The translations under genes and the position numbers were made by a program. A stretch of DNA of 64,000 bases from Paraburkholderia gardini (GTDB taxonomy: Bacteria; Pseudomonadota; Gammaproteobacteria; Burkholderiales; Burkholderiaceae), in NCBI RefSeq assembly GCF_907164575.1, contig NZ_CAJQYY010000019.1, positions 1 to 64,000 of the forward strand, in the 5' to 3' direction. Position 1 is the stretch's first letter. Every line of letters begins with the position of its first letter. Positions 1 to 6,538 of this stretch are shown one piece after another. The notes below the pieces were generated by a model that did not search any database, was not told the DNA's origin, and was given only the letters and a program-made list of their open reading frames with translations.

Positions 1-77
1 TCACGTCAATAGCCAGGACAGGCCCCATGTTTCCTCGGCGCCTATCGGCTGCCGCCACATAAATTTGGCCGCAACAT
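1..77. other. Left-edge sequence, no gene recognised
   Basis: These 77 nt lie left of a 36-bp palindrome and are not IS66 transposase sequence: the IS66 reading frame begins only at 110. The minus strand carries a 19-residue frame beginning MWRQPIGAEE and ending in a stop at positions 1-3. It follows an in-frame stop inside the palindrome, so it is either a tiny ORF or chance. The segment probably belongs to another mobile element or to the DNA into which the IS66 copy was truncated. The window edge prevents a better call. Confidence 0.3.
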
Positions 78-113
78 AGCCACTAAAATGTTATGCATAA
101 CATTTTAGTGGCT
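78..113. repeat. Perfect 36-bp palindrome at left IS66 junction
   Basis: Every base from 78 to 95 pairs with 113 down to 96; the centre reads AATGTTATGCATAACATT. It sits exactly where the IS66 transposase frame (GGC TTC AAC GAG, from 110) begins, so it marks the truncation junction. The ATGTTAT/ATAACAT half-sites resemble Zur operators, and a palindrome at a junction also fits a recombination site or joined element ends. No T-run follows on either strand, so it is not a typical terminator. Confidence 0.85.
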
Positions 114-508
114 TCAACGAGCTGTATGAGAGCGGCCGGGTCCGTGAGGCTGCGTGCTGGGATCACGCGAGACGCTACATCTACGATGTACACGCCAGAA
201 CGCCTACCGAAGCAACCCGGCAGGTACTCGAACTGATCGGAGCACTTTATGGCATCGAGGCCGATATCCGTGGCCAATCTGCCCCGGAACGACTGCGTGT
301 GCGGCAAGAGAAAAGTGTGCCGCTGCTCGTGACCATTCAGGCCTGGATGACGGACAAGCTCGCCACGCTGTCGAAGAAATCCGAACTCGCCCGCGCGATT
401 CGATACTGGCTCAACCAGTGGGATGCGCTCGTGCTGTACTGCGCCGATGGCCGTGTGGAGATCAGTAACGCGCTGGCCGAGAATGCCCTGCGCTGCGTCA
501 GCCTGGGC

Positions 509-513
509 CGCAA
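509..513. repeat. CGCAA direct repeat, left junction of RIT
   Basis: CGCAA occurs here and again at 4015-4019, flanking the inserted element. The sequence before this copy and after the other copy joins into intact IS66 coding sequence. It is either a 5-bp target duplication or the shared crossover sequence of a site-specific insertion; the two cannot be told apart from one copy. Confidence 0.7.
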
Positions 514-535
514 TAATGCGCAGCCAGAAATTATG
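513..535 (+). repeat. RIT element left 23-bp terminal inverted repeat
   Basis: The 23 bp from 513 to 535, containing ATGCGCAGCCAGAAATTATG, match the reverse complement of 3966-3988 with no mismatch. The repeat starts immediately at the CGCAA junction, whereas its right-hand partner lies 26 bp inside the other junction, so the two ends are not symmetrical. Confidence 0.9.
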
Positions 536-617
536 TTGAGTCCGTCACTGTCGAATAGTGCCATGCGAGTCGCCGAAGCGATCCGCAAGGATTCGCGGTT
601 CGGCGAGCTACGCATAA

Positions 618-1625
618 TTACAACGACTCCAGGAACTGAAGGATGCGGTCCGGTGGTCGATATCGACGATTCTTTACTTGCGGCGGCTGAATCCTCTTCA
701 ACGCTCGCTCCTTCATTGTCAGATCAGCTTCCATATAGCCATGTGTTGTCGACGGGCTTTCGTGTCCCAGCCACAAGGCGATGACCGACAGGTCGATCCC
801 TGATTGAAGTAGATGCATGGCAGTCGCGTGTCTAACCAGGTGCGGAGAAACACGTCGCTTGGCGAGTTGCGGACATTGGTCCTTCGCGCGCGTTACGGCA
901 ATTCTCATCCGATCGGCGACATTGGAGCGTGTCATCGCGTTTCCCGATCGATTTGGAAAGAGCCTCTGACTTGATGCATCTTGGATCTGCGGCAACCACC
1001 CCCTGATGAGCCTTGCCGTGGATCGCCATAAAGGCACCGTTCGTTCCTTGCGTCCTTTCCCAAGAATATGAACGAAGGGTGATGTACCCAGGACGACATC
1101 ACTGACGCGTAGTGCCAGGATCTCCGAGACGCGCGCCCCCGTGTTATACATCGTTGCCAGCAGAACCCTGTCGCGTTGACCCGCCCAAGTGTCCGGGTCA
1201 GGCGCCGTCAACAGTTGCTGAATCTCTTCGCGTGACAGGAATCCGACCATAGGTTTATCGCAACGCTTCATCGGGACGGAGAGTGCACGCTGTATAACGG
1301 CCAACGACGCGACGTCACGGTGTGCTGCGTACTTCAGGAACGAGCGCAACGCTGCGAGTCGAACGTTGCGGGTCCGCGTGCTGTTGCGCCGCTCAACTTC
1401 GAGGTGTCGCAGAAACGCCAGGATCAGAGGTGCATCCATGTCCGACAGCGTCAGATCAGTTGGGCACCTCCCGAGGCGATCCGATGCGAACTGAAGAAAC
1501 AGACGAAACGAATCGCGATAGCTCGATATCGTCTCCGGGCTCACCGCGCGTTGCTGCATCAACCGTTCGACGAAGAAGTCCTGCAGGAGCGTCGCAAAGG
1601 AAGGAGCCAGGCAGGTTTTAGTCAT
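618..1625 (-). CDS. RIT tyrosine recombinase, third gene (RitC-like)
   Basis: A 335-residue site-specific recombinase of the phage-integrase superfamily, the last of three genes. An N-terminal SAM-like core-binding domain (about 8-105) precedes the catalytic domain, in which Arg165 (GARVSEIL), Lys190 (GKGRKERTVPL), His262-Arg265-His266 (HLVRH), His288 (LGHESPSTT) and the nucleophile Tyr297 are all present. This full RKHRHY set predicts DNA strand cleavage and religation. The start at 1625 is chosen because AAGGGG lies six bases upstream. It overlaps the end of the previous gene by 8 bp, indicating translational coupling. A TTG or upstream ATG at 1652 would add nine residues but lacks this RBS. 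Which end of the element it acts on is unknown. Confidence 0.9.
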   Translation of the reverse strand: MTKTCLAPSFATLLQDFFVERLMQQRAVSPETISSYRDSFRLFLQFASDRLGRCPTDLTLSDMDAPLILAFLRHLEVERRNSTRTRNVRLAALRSFLKYAAHRDVASLAVIQRALSVPMKRCDKPMVGFLSREEIQQLLTAPDPDTWAGQRDRVLLATMYNTGARVSEILALRVSDVVLGTSPFVHILGKGRKERTVPLWRSTARLIRGWLPQIQDASSQRLFPNRSGNAMTRSNVADRMRIAVTRAKDQCPQLAKRRVSPHLVRHATAMHLLQSGIDLSVIALWLGHESPSTTHGYMEADLTMKERALKRIQPPQVKNRRYRPPDRILQFLESL

Positions 1626-2580
1626 AACGTACCCCTTCAGCAAAGCGCGCAAATTTCTGGCTCACGATTTCCATGAGATCGGGAACCGCAGTCAGATACC
1701 AGTAGGTATCGCTCGGCTTCACGTGCCCCAGATATGTCGACAGCGCAATCATCCGATTGTCGACGTTCACGCCTTCCCGATACCACTTGAGAATGCACCG
1801 GCACACAAACGTATGGCGAAGATCATGGATTCGGGGCAACGCGTGGTCACCCCGAGAAGTCCACCCGAGTTGCTCGCGAAGCCGACCGAACACCCAATGC
1901 ACCGTTCGGGCCTGCAACTTCCTGCCATCAAGATTCACAAAGAACGAAACGCACGGCTCTGCGGCGACGACCAGCGCACGGCGAGTAGCGTAACGCTTCA
2001 TGGCCAGAGTTACGGTAGGATGCATCGGAATAACGCGCGATTTGTGAAACTTCGTCTCACGCACCGTAAGCGTGCCCTCGGCAAGATTCACGTCGTCTCG
2101 AGAGAGATTGATGGCTTCCGAGATACGCAAGCCGGTTGCCGCAATCAATCCAAACAGCGCTTCATATGTAAGCGGTCTGATCGAACCGACGGGTAACATT
2201 GCCACCGACGCCGTGAGGAGTTCGCCGAGTTCCTGCTCCGTGTAGATGTGCGGCGCCAGACGACGATGGGCCCGCCCGCACAGGTCGCGTCGCGGAACAA
2301 CTGTATCGGGATAGAACTGCCTGAGATACTTCGCGAAGGGCCGGATTACCTCGATCCGACGCGCCCATGTAATGGCCCTTTCGCTCGGTGTCGAGTGCGC
2401 CCAGGTAAGAGTCAGATCTTCCGTGATCGGACCACGATGCCCCAGCGCGTCCGCGAAGCGGGCAAAGTTCATCGATACGTGCCCAGAGATCTTGAGGTCG
2501 AAGCCAAGACAGCGTCGTTCGGCGAGATATGCTTGCGCCAGCGATACCATAGTGTCAGCCGAGTTGACGAAGCGTTTCAT
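1618..2580 (-). CDS. RIT tyrosine recombinase, second gene (RitB-like)
   Basis: A 320-residue tyrosine recombinase, middle gene of the trio. Catalytic residues are Arg152 (TGLRISEAINL), Lys177 or Lys180 (TKFHKSRVIPM), His252-Arg255-His256 (IHDLRHTF), His286 (YLGHVKPSDT) and Tyr295 (YWYL). The N-terminal 100 residues form the expected helical DNA-binding domain. The start at 2580 is preceded by GGGGAG and overlaps the upstream gene's stop as ATGA, a classical coupled start; the longer reading from 2598 adds six residues without a better RBS. The three proteins are clearly divergent from one another, so they are not recent duplicates. They are presumed to act together in transposition, as inferred for other RIT elements. 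Confidence 0.9.
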   Translation of the reverse strand: MKRFVNSADTMVSLAQAYLAERRCLGFDLKISGHVSMNFARFADALGHRGPITEDLTLTWAHSTPSERAITWARRIEVIRPFAKYLRQFYPDTVVPRRDLCGRAHRRLAPHIYTEQELGELLTASVAMLPVGSIRPLTYEALFGLIAATGLRISEAINLSRDDVNLAEGTLTVRETKFHKSRVIPMHPTVTLAMKRYATRRALVVAAEPCVSFFVNLDGRKLQARTVHWVFGRLREQLGWTSRGDHALPRIHDLRHTFVCRCILKWYREGVNVDNRMIALSTYLGHVKPSDTYWYLTAVPDLMEIVSQKFARFAEGVRYD

Positions 2581-3836
2581 GATTTGCTCCCCGGCCATGG
2601 GAGCGCGACAGCCTCCATGCTTTGCAGGTCGATCTTCGTGTAAATCGCGGTGGTGTCGATGCTTTGATGGCGCAGTACGTCAGCCACTTCCTTCAACGAC
2701 GAGCCGGAACGAAGCAGCCGTCGGGCCACGCTGTGCCTCAGAAGATGAGTTCCAGATTGTTCAGTCCAGCCGCAGCGAACATATGCGGCATGCACCGCCT
2801 GATGGACACGCCCGGTTCCCAACGGAAGGTCGGCAGGCGCGTAGTGCCGTACAAAGACGGCGCGGGAGGTCGTCGTTGTTCTTCGGGCTAACCGGATATA
2901 GTCGGCGATCGCATGACCTGTTGGCTCCGGCAACGGAATGACGTAGCCCCGTCGCGATTTGGTGCGACGGATTTGCAGCGTGCCGTCGCGCCAGTTTAAA
3001 TCGTCGAGCTGTATTTGCACGACTTCCGCAGCACGCAATCCAATATCTGCCAGACAACGTACCATTGCGTAATCACGCAAGTCGGCCGCCGTTTCGTGAT
3101 GGAAGGAATTCAGGAGCTGTCCGATCGCTGCGTCCGAAAGCGTTTGAGGTAATGCCGCCAACCTCCATCCTGCTACGTTCGGCACCGCCGCGATCAACTC
3201 TGCGACCTGCTCGTTATATTGCATGCTCCTGAATCGCAGATAACTGCGCAACGTTATGCCCGCTACGTGAGCTGTTCCGGCTTTGCACCCGTCAGGGTAA
3301 CGTGTCACGAATCGACGGACATCCTGAATCGTTAGCCGCTCCATGTCGATGGGTCCGCGACCAAAGCGTTGATGCAAGAAATCGCGAATGATTCGACCGC
3401 GCTGATATCGCGTGCACTCGGCAAGGCCGCAAACGTCCTTGAGGTACTCAGTGAAACGACACACCTCCTGTTGTACCGAATCCGGTTCTGCCCAAAGATA
3501 CCGGGGGACAGCGCACGTGCCCAGGACGACCAGCAAATGCTGAAGTGCCGCGCTGACGTCTGTCCGACATCTCGGAATCGGATCGGGGCAGGTGCATCGA
3601 GGCAAATGGTCATTCACGAAGCCGCAGGCAAGTCGATTGTCGACGCGAGCTACGGCTATGCGGCGTGTTGTGAGCCAGTACGCAAAGTGCGCGACGCACC
3701 TCACGTAACGGTTGACGGTGCAAGCCGCGTAGCCGGCCTCAACGAGATATTCGCAGTAGCGCTCCGCGAAAGGAGAAAGGACGCTGCGCCTTAACCACGC
3801 CTGAGGCTGCGGTCGTAGAGGAACCAAGCCGATCAT
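2577..3836 (-). CDS. RIT tyrosine recombinase, first gene (RitA-like)
   Basis: A 419-residue tyrosine recombinase, the first and longest of the trio. An N-terminal part of about 230 residues, longer than in XerC-type enzymes and with a Cys-rich stretch at 81-90 (CTCPDPIPRC), precedes the catalytic domain. Arg268 (IGLRAAEVVQI), Lys293 (TKSRRGYVIPL), His364-Arg367-His368 (HLLRH), His390 (VLRHQSIDTT) and Tyr399 are all present. The start at 3836 follows AGGAG by eight bases; a start 14 codons earlier lacks an RBS. The gene begins 130 bp inside the right inverted repeat, so the element's promoter should lie in that gap. Confidence 0.9.
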   Translation of the reverse strand: MIGLVPLRPQPQAWLRRSVLSPFAERYCEYLVEAGYAACTVNRYVRCVAHFAYWLTTRRIAVARVDNRLACGFVNDHLPRCTCPDPIPRCRTDVSAALQHLLVVLGTCAVPRYLWAEPDSVQQEVCRFTEYLKDVCGLAECTRYQRGRIIRDFLHQRFGRGPIDMERLTIQDVRRFVTRYPDGCKAGTAHVAGITLRSYLRFRSMQYNEQVAELIAAVPNVAGWRLAALPQTLSDAAIGQLLNSFHHETAADLRDYAMVRCLADIGLRAAEVVQIQLDDLNWRDGTLQIRRTKSRRGYVIPLPEPTGHAIADYIRLARRTTTTSRAVFVRHYAPADLPLGTGRVHQAVHAAYVRCGWTEQSGTHLLRHSVARRLLRSGSSLKEVADVLRHQSIDTTAIYTKIDLQSMEAVALPWPGSKS

Positions 3837-3965
3837 GATGTTTCTCCTGAATGGGTTACAACCCAAACAGGAAAGCACTTTTTATGTGTAGTTTGCTGCT
3901 ACCCAACGATCCATGCAAGGCGCGTCGCACTGACGCCCGTGACGAGCCGTACCATGCAAACTCCG

Positions 3966-3988
3966 CATAATTTCTGGCTGCGCATTAT
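3966..3988 (-). repeat. RIT element right 23-bp terminal inverted repeat
   Basis: Exact reverse complement of 513-535. Between it and the CGCAA junction at 4015 lie 26 bp containing a further dyad, so this end carries more sequence than the left end. Confidence 0.9.
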
Positions 3989-3993
3989 CACCT

Positions 3994-4013
3994 CAATGCA
4001 ATTATGTGCATTG
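3994..4013. repeat. Dyad CAATGCA-N6-TGCATTG at RIT right end
   Basis: Two perfect 7-bp arms flank a 6-bp spacer (ATTATG), ending two bases before the CGCAA junction. Inverted arms around a 6-8 bp spacer are the usual layout of a tyrosine-recombinase core site, so this is a candidate binding and exchange site. No comparable dyad of the same sequence is present at the left end. Confidence 0.6.
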
Positions 4014-4014
4014 T

Positions 4015-4019
4015 CGCAA
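4015..4019. repeat. CGCAA direct repeat, right junction of RIT
   Basis: Second copy of the 5-bp sequence at 509-513. The IS66 transposase frame resumes immediately after it at 4020. Confidence 0.7.
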
Positions 4020-4227
4020 GAATTTCCTGTTCGCCGGCTCCGACAGCGGAGGTGAATGGGCCGCTGCGATGTATGGCCTGATCGGGACGTGCAAGCTCAA
4101 CGGGATCAACCCGCGCGCTTACCTTGAATACGTCCTGACTCATATCGCTGACCACCCCACCAATCGTGTCGACGATCTGTTGCTGTGGCGCGTTGCCGGG
4201 AAGCTACCTCGGCACGCCGGCCAATAA

Positions 4228-4793
4228 CCGCTACCGTCGAATTGCCGGGCACAAAGCGCCGGTAGCCTCACTCCTCCAATCATGCCTCACGCGCATGAGG
4301 CATTGGGAACGGCTCTCGTGAGGTGCTTACCACCAGGCCCGGTGACAACACCCCCCGGATCATGGCTGCGACTGGGGGCGAGAACCATGCCGGGCCTGGC
4401 TGGCCAAATCCTCAATTATCGAGGAGTGAAGATAGTAACGGGGCTAGGTGTATCGGATATTGGGCGGACAGCCGCGATGCGATGTCGATGGCACCCTCAT
4501 GTCCGGTCGTCAGCAGCTCAGACTTTGCTGACGCGTATCGGAGCGGTCGCGGGAGCATCCAAGATATGAGTGGTAAACATTGGACTCAGGGGCGGGCGGT
4601 GCCCCAAATCTTCGTGGAGTAAAGCCTGTGTCGCTGTTGGGTGGGGGAAAGGGTGTCGAGTTGCTAGAATTTTCGATGGCGACTGCGATCGCGGATGGAG
4701 TAGCCGGGGATCAATTCGCAGCTAGGCGCTGGCCCATCGAGTGTGGGCACTCGCCAAGAATATGAGTTGGCATTGATTGGTGTAGATCCAAAA
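4228..4793. other. Geneless stretch: IS66 tail and island remnant
   Basis: After the transposase stop at 4227 there is a hairpin (ATGCCTCA and TGAGGCAT arms, 4282-4303) and the putative IS66 right end at 4330. From 4331 to 4793 short open frames exist on the plus strand (for example 4323-4622), but none has a recognisable domain, a good RBS or a coherent codon pattern. I see no gene here. The base composition is less GC-rich than the core region to the right, consistent with degraded island DNA. Confidence 0.6.
4311..4330 (-). repeat. Putative IS66 right inverted repeat
   Basis: Read inward from the right edge, the sequence is GTAAGCACCTCACGAGAGCC. IS66-family ends characteristically start with GTAAGC, and this motif lies 84 bp after the transposase stop, a normal position. 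The left partner is not in the window, so the pairing cannot be confirmed. Confidence 0.6.
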
Positions 4794-4813
4794 TGCCTAC
4801 ACAGTGCCTACAC
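4794..4813. repeat. Tandem TGCCTACAC direct repeats near tRNA-Lys
   Basis: TGCCTACAC occurs at 4794-4802 and 4805-4813, an 11-bp period matching one helical turn; a partial inverted copy (GTGTAG) lies at about 4780. The repeats are 58 bp from the tRNA-Lys 3' end. Short phased repeats beside a tRNA 3' end resemble arm-type sites of a tyrosine integrase, but no integrase gene accompanies them. Confidence 0.5.
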
Positions 4814-4825
4814 GAAACCCAGAAA

Positions 4826-4854
4826 GCAAAAAGCCCAGTCGCGATGACCGGGCT
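4826..4854 (-). terminator. Intrinsic terminator of tRNA-Lys
   Basis: Read on the minus strand, a 9-bp stem (AGCCCGGTC with GACTGGGCT, one G-T pair) with a five-base loop is followed by TTTTTGC. It lies 17 bp downstream of the tRNA-Lys 3' end. Confidence 0.8.
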
Positions 4855-4870
4855 AAGTGCTTGATATCTT

Positions 4871-4946
4871 TGGTGGGGCGTGACAGATTCGAACTGTCGA
4901 CCTACGGATTAAGAGTCCGCTGCTCTACCAGCTGAGCTAACGCCCC
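4871..4946 (-). tRNA. tRNA-Lys (anticodon CTT)
   Basis: A 76-nt cloverleaf with encoded CCA: acceptor GGGGCGT paired with ACGCCCC, D arm GCTC/GAGC, anticodon stem GCGGA/TCCGT around loop CTCTTAA (anticodon CTT, reads AAG), variable AGGTC, and T arm GACAG-TTCGAAT-CTGTC. Its 3' end points toward the accessory region on the left, the orientation expected when a genomic island uses a tRNA 3' end as its attachment site. Confidence 0.97.
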
Positions 4947-4960
4947 CAAACAGACTGCAA

Positions 4961-4966
4961 ATTATG
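4961..4966 (-). promoter_or_regulatory. Candidate -10 box for tRNA-Lys
   Basis: On the minus strand CATAAT lies 14 bases before the first tRNA base, the same distance as for the tRNA-Phe -10 box later in the window. No convincing -35 hexamer is seen. Confidence 0.45.
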
Positions 4967-5167
4967 CACGAATCTCGGTTACCTGCCTAGCCCCTTTCGC
5001 GGATTTCCTGAAAAAATCTATCGGACGGCTCCTGCAAGCGTATCGAGACCAGGCGCGTTGAATCCGCGCACCCGCTCCAGAACACTGACTCTCACCACGC
5101 CCGGTATGATGTCGCGACAACACGAACACGCCGCGCTTGCCAGCGCGACTCGAACCGGGGGCACACG

Positions 5168-5572
5168 ATGGACGACAACGCAATCCGCGAACTGCTAGAC
5201 CGCGTGCTCGCGCCGTGGGTGCGCTCGCTCGCGCTGACGCCCGTCAAGGTCGACGAAGAGAGCGCCACGCTGCGTCTCCCGTTCTCCGGCGAGTTGCGGC
5301 ATTCGGGCGGCGTGATCTGCGGCCAGGTCTTCATGGCCGCTGCCGATACCGCGATGATCGTCGCCATTTCGGCCGCGCTTGGCGCCTTCAAACCGATGAC
5401 CACCGTCTCGCTCAACATCAGCTTCATGAAGGCCGTTCGCAAGGGCGACGTACTTGTCATTGCGCGCGTGCTGCGTCTCGGCCGCAATCTCGTGTTCGGT
5501 GAAGTCGAACTGCTCGATGAAGACGGACGGCTGGCCGTCCACGCCACCACCACCTACGCGCTGCTCGACTGA
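5168..5572 (+). CDS. PaaI-family hotdog thioesterase
   Basis: A 134-residue single-domain hotdog-fold protein, the normal length for PaaI/YbgC-type acyl-CoA thioesterases. The central helix motif HSGGVICGQVFMAAADTA (45-62) corresponds to the family pattern in which Asp60 is the likely catalytic acid and the preceding glycines bind the CoA thioester. The following strand TVSLNISFMKAV and GDVLVIARV are typical of the beta sheet. These enzymes release CoA from aryl- or acyl-CoA in the cytosol; the natural substrate cannot be read from the sequence. It is followed 43 bp later by a patatin-like gene on the same strand, so the two are probably co-transcribed, suggesting a lipid-related role. Confidence 0.85.
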   Translation: MDDNAIRELLDRVLAPWVRSLALTPVKVDEESATLRLPFSGELRHSGGVICGQVFMAAADTAMIVAISAALGAFKPMTTVSLNISFMKAVRKGDVLVIARVLRLGRNLVFGEVELLDEDGRLAVHATTTYALLD

Positions 5573-5615
5573 ACCGGACCGCGCTCATCACGTCGCACCG
5601 GGGGAATCAGTCACG

Positions 5616-6482
5616 ATGTTCGATCAGGTCGTATTCGCCGGCGGCGGCAATCGCTGCTGGTGGCAGGCGGGTTTCTGGGACGTCGTCCAGCCCGAACTGC
5701 ACATCAAACCGCGCGTCATCTCCGGTATTTCGGCGGGCGCGGCCACGGCGTGCATGCTCTATACGAACGAATCCAGCTGGGTGATGCGCTACTACGAGCA
5801 CGCGCTGCGCGAAAACACGAAAAACGCGTACTGGGGCAACCTGCTGCGTGGGCAATCTGTGTTCCCGCATTACCGGATTTACCGTCAGGCGCTGCTCGAT
5901 ATTTATGGCGACCGTTTCGCGGCGCTCGCGAAGGCGCCGGAAATCCGCATTGGTGTGTCGCATCTGCCACGCTGGCTGGGCGCGCGTAGCGCCGTGGCAG
6001 CCGGGCTGATCGCGTACAACATCGAAAAATACGTCCGCAAGACGCTGCATCCGACGCTGGGTCAGACGCTCGGCTTCCATCCGGAATTCGTGCGCGCGCA
6101 GGATTGCGCGACGGTCGAGGATCTCGCCGACCTGATCCTGCAATCGTCAAGTACGCCGCCGTTCACCCCAGTTTTGCGACGCAACGGCCGCCCCGTGCTG
6201 GACGGCGGAATGGTCGACAACGTGCCGGTCGGCGCCCTCGACGAAACGCCCGGCATGGTGCTCGTGATGGTCACGCGGCTCTATCCGCGTCCACAGATGT
6301 TCGTCGTGCCGCACGGCACGCAGCAGCGTCTGTATGTGCAGCCGTCGCGCAAGGTGCCGATTTCGAGCTGGGATTACACCAGCCCGTCACAGATGCAGCA
6401 CGCGTATAACCTCGGCCGCGTCGACGGCGAGCAGTTCCTGCAGCGCATGCCCGAACTGCTGGACGCCGCCGCTCACGACTGA
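5616..6482 (+). CDS. Patatin-like phospholipase family protein
   Basis: A 288-residue patatin-domain protein. The oxyanion-hole glycines are in VVFAGGGNRCWW (6-17), the nucleophile is Ser39 in GISAG, and the catalytic Asp196 is in DGGMVDN, giving the Ser-Asp dyad of bacterial patatins. No signal peptide or membrane segment is evident, so it is likely cytosolic or peripherally membrane-bound. Patatins hydrolyse acyl esters of phospholipids, but the substrate here is unknown. The ATG at 5616 is chosen because the patatin domain begins at residue 5 and a G-rich RBS lies upstream; an earlier in-frame start would overlap the thioesterase gene. Confidence 0.85.
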   Translation: MFDQVVFAGGGNRCWWQAGFWDVVQPELHIKPRVISGISAGAATACMLYTNESSWVMRYYEHALRENTKNAYWGNLLRGQSVFPHYRIYRQALLDIYGDRFAALAKAPEIRIGVSHLPRWLGARSAVAAGLIAYNIEKYVRKTLHPTLGQTLGFHPEFVRAQDCATVEDLADLILQSSSTPPFTPVLRRNGRPVLDGGMVDNVPVGALDETPGMVLVMVTRLYPRPQMFVVPHGTQQRLYVQPSRKVPISSWDYTSPSQMQHAYNLGRVDGEQFLQRMPELLDAAAHD

Positions 6483-6538
6483 ACCGCGACGCGCCCATAC
6501 AGACCTCGCACCGCGCACAAAAGCGCGAGGAGGCCGGC

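Larger units (their letters stand above)
514..4019 (-). mobile_element. RIT (recombinase-in-trio) element, intact
   Basis: A 3,506-bp segment holds three overlapping minus-strand genes for three different tyrosine recombinases and no cargo. It is bounded by perfect 23-bp inverted repeats (513-535, 3966-3988) and lies between CGCAA repeats in an IS66 transposase gene. Three consecutive overlapping tyrosine recombinases plus terminal inverted repeats in about 3.5 kb is the published definition of a RIT element. All three genes are full length with complete catalytic residues, so the element may still be functional. A GInt element is less likely because the fourth small gin gene is absent. Confidence 0.85.
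110..4227 (+). pseudogene. IS66-family transposase (TnpC) C-terminal fragment, interrupted
   Basis: The first piece (110-513) encodes GFNELYESGRVREA, CWDHARR and later SNALAENALRC and SLGR, the usual C-terminal core of IS66 TnpC with its DDE-domain glutamate region. The second piece (4020-4227) encodes KNFLFAGSDSGGE and KLNGINPRAYLEYVL, the standard IS66 C-terminus, and stops at 4225-4227. Joining base 513 to 4020 gives CGC AAG AAT TTC, so the family motif GRKNFLFAGSDSGG is restored in frame. The N-terminal half is absent left of 110. In the present arrangement the upstream piece reads on into the RIT element as missense. It cannot make an active transposase. Confidence 0.9.
110..4330 (+). 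mobile_element. IS66-family element, left-truncated and split by RIT insertion
   Basis: The C-terminal half of an IS66 TnpC-type transposase is present as two pieces, 110-513 and 4020-4227, followed by a short tail to a putative right inverted repeat at 4311-4330. The N-terminal transposase half, the accessory genes tnpA/tnpB and the left end are missing or outside the window. The element is therefore dead. The RIT element inserted into it afterwards, since the IS66 frame is uninterrupted if the RIT is removed. Confidence 0.85.

Noticed and set aside
514..4019. GInt-type genomic integron
   Set aside because: GInts carry three recombinases plus a fourth small gin gene and usually cargo; only three genes and no cargo are present, so RIT fits better.
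4282..4622. Overlapping short frames between IS66 and tRNA-Lys
   Set aside because: No RBS, no recognisable domain; they straddle the IS66 right end and look like chance frames.
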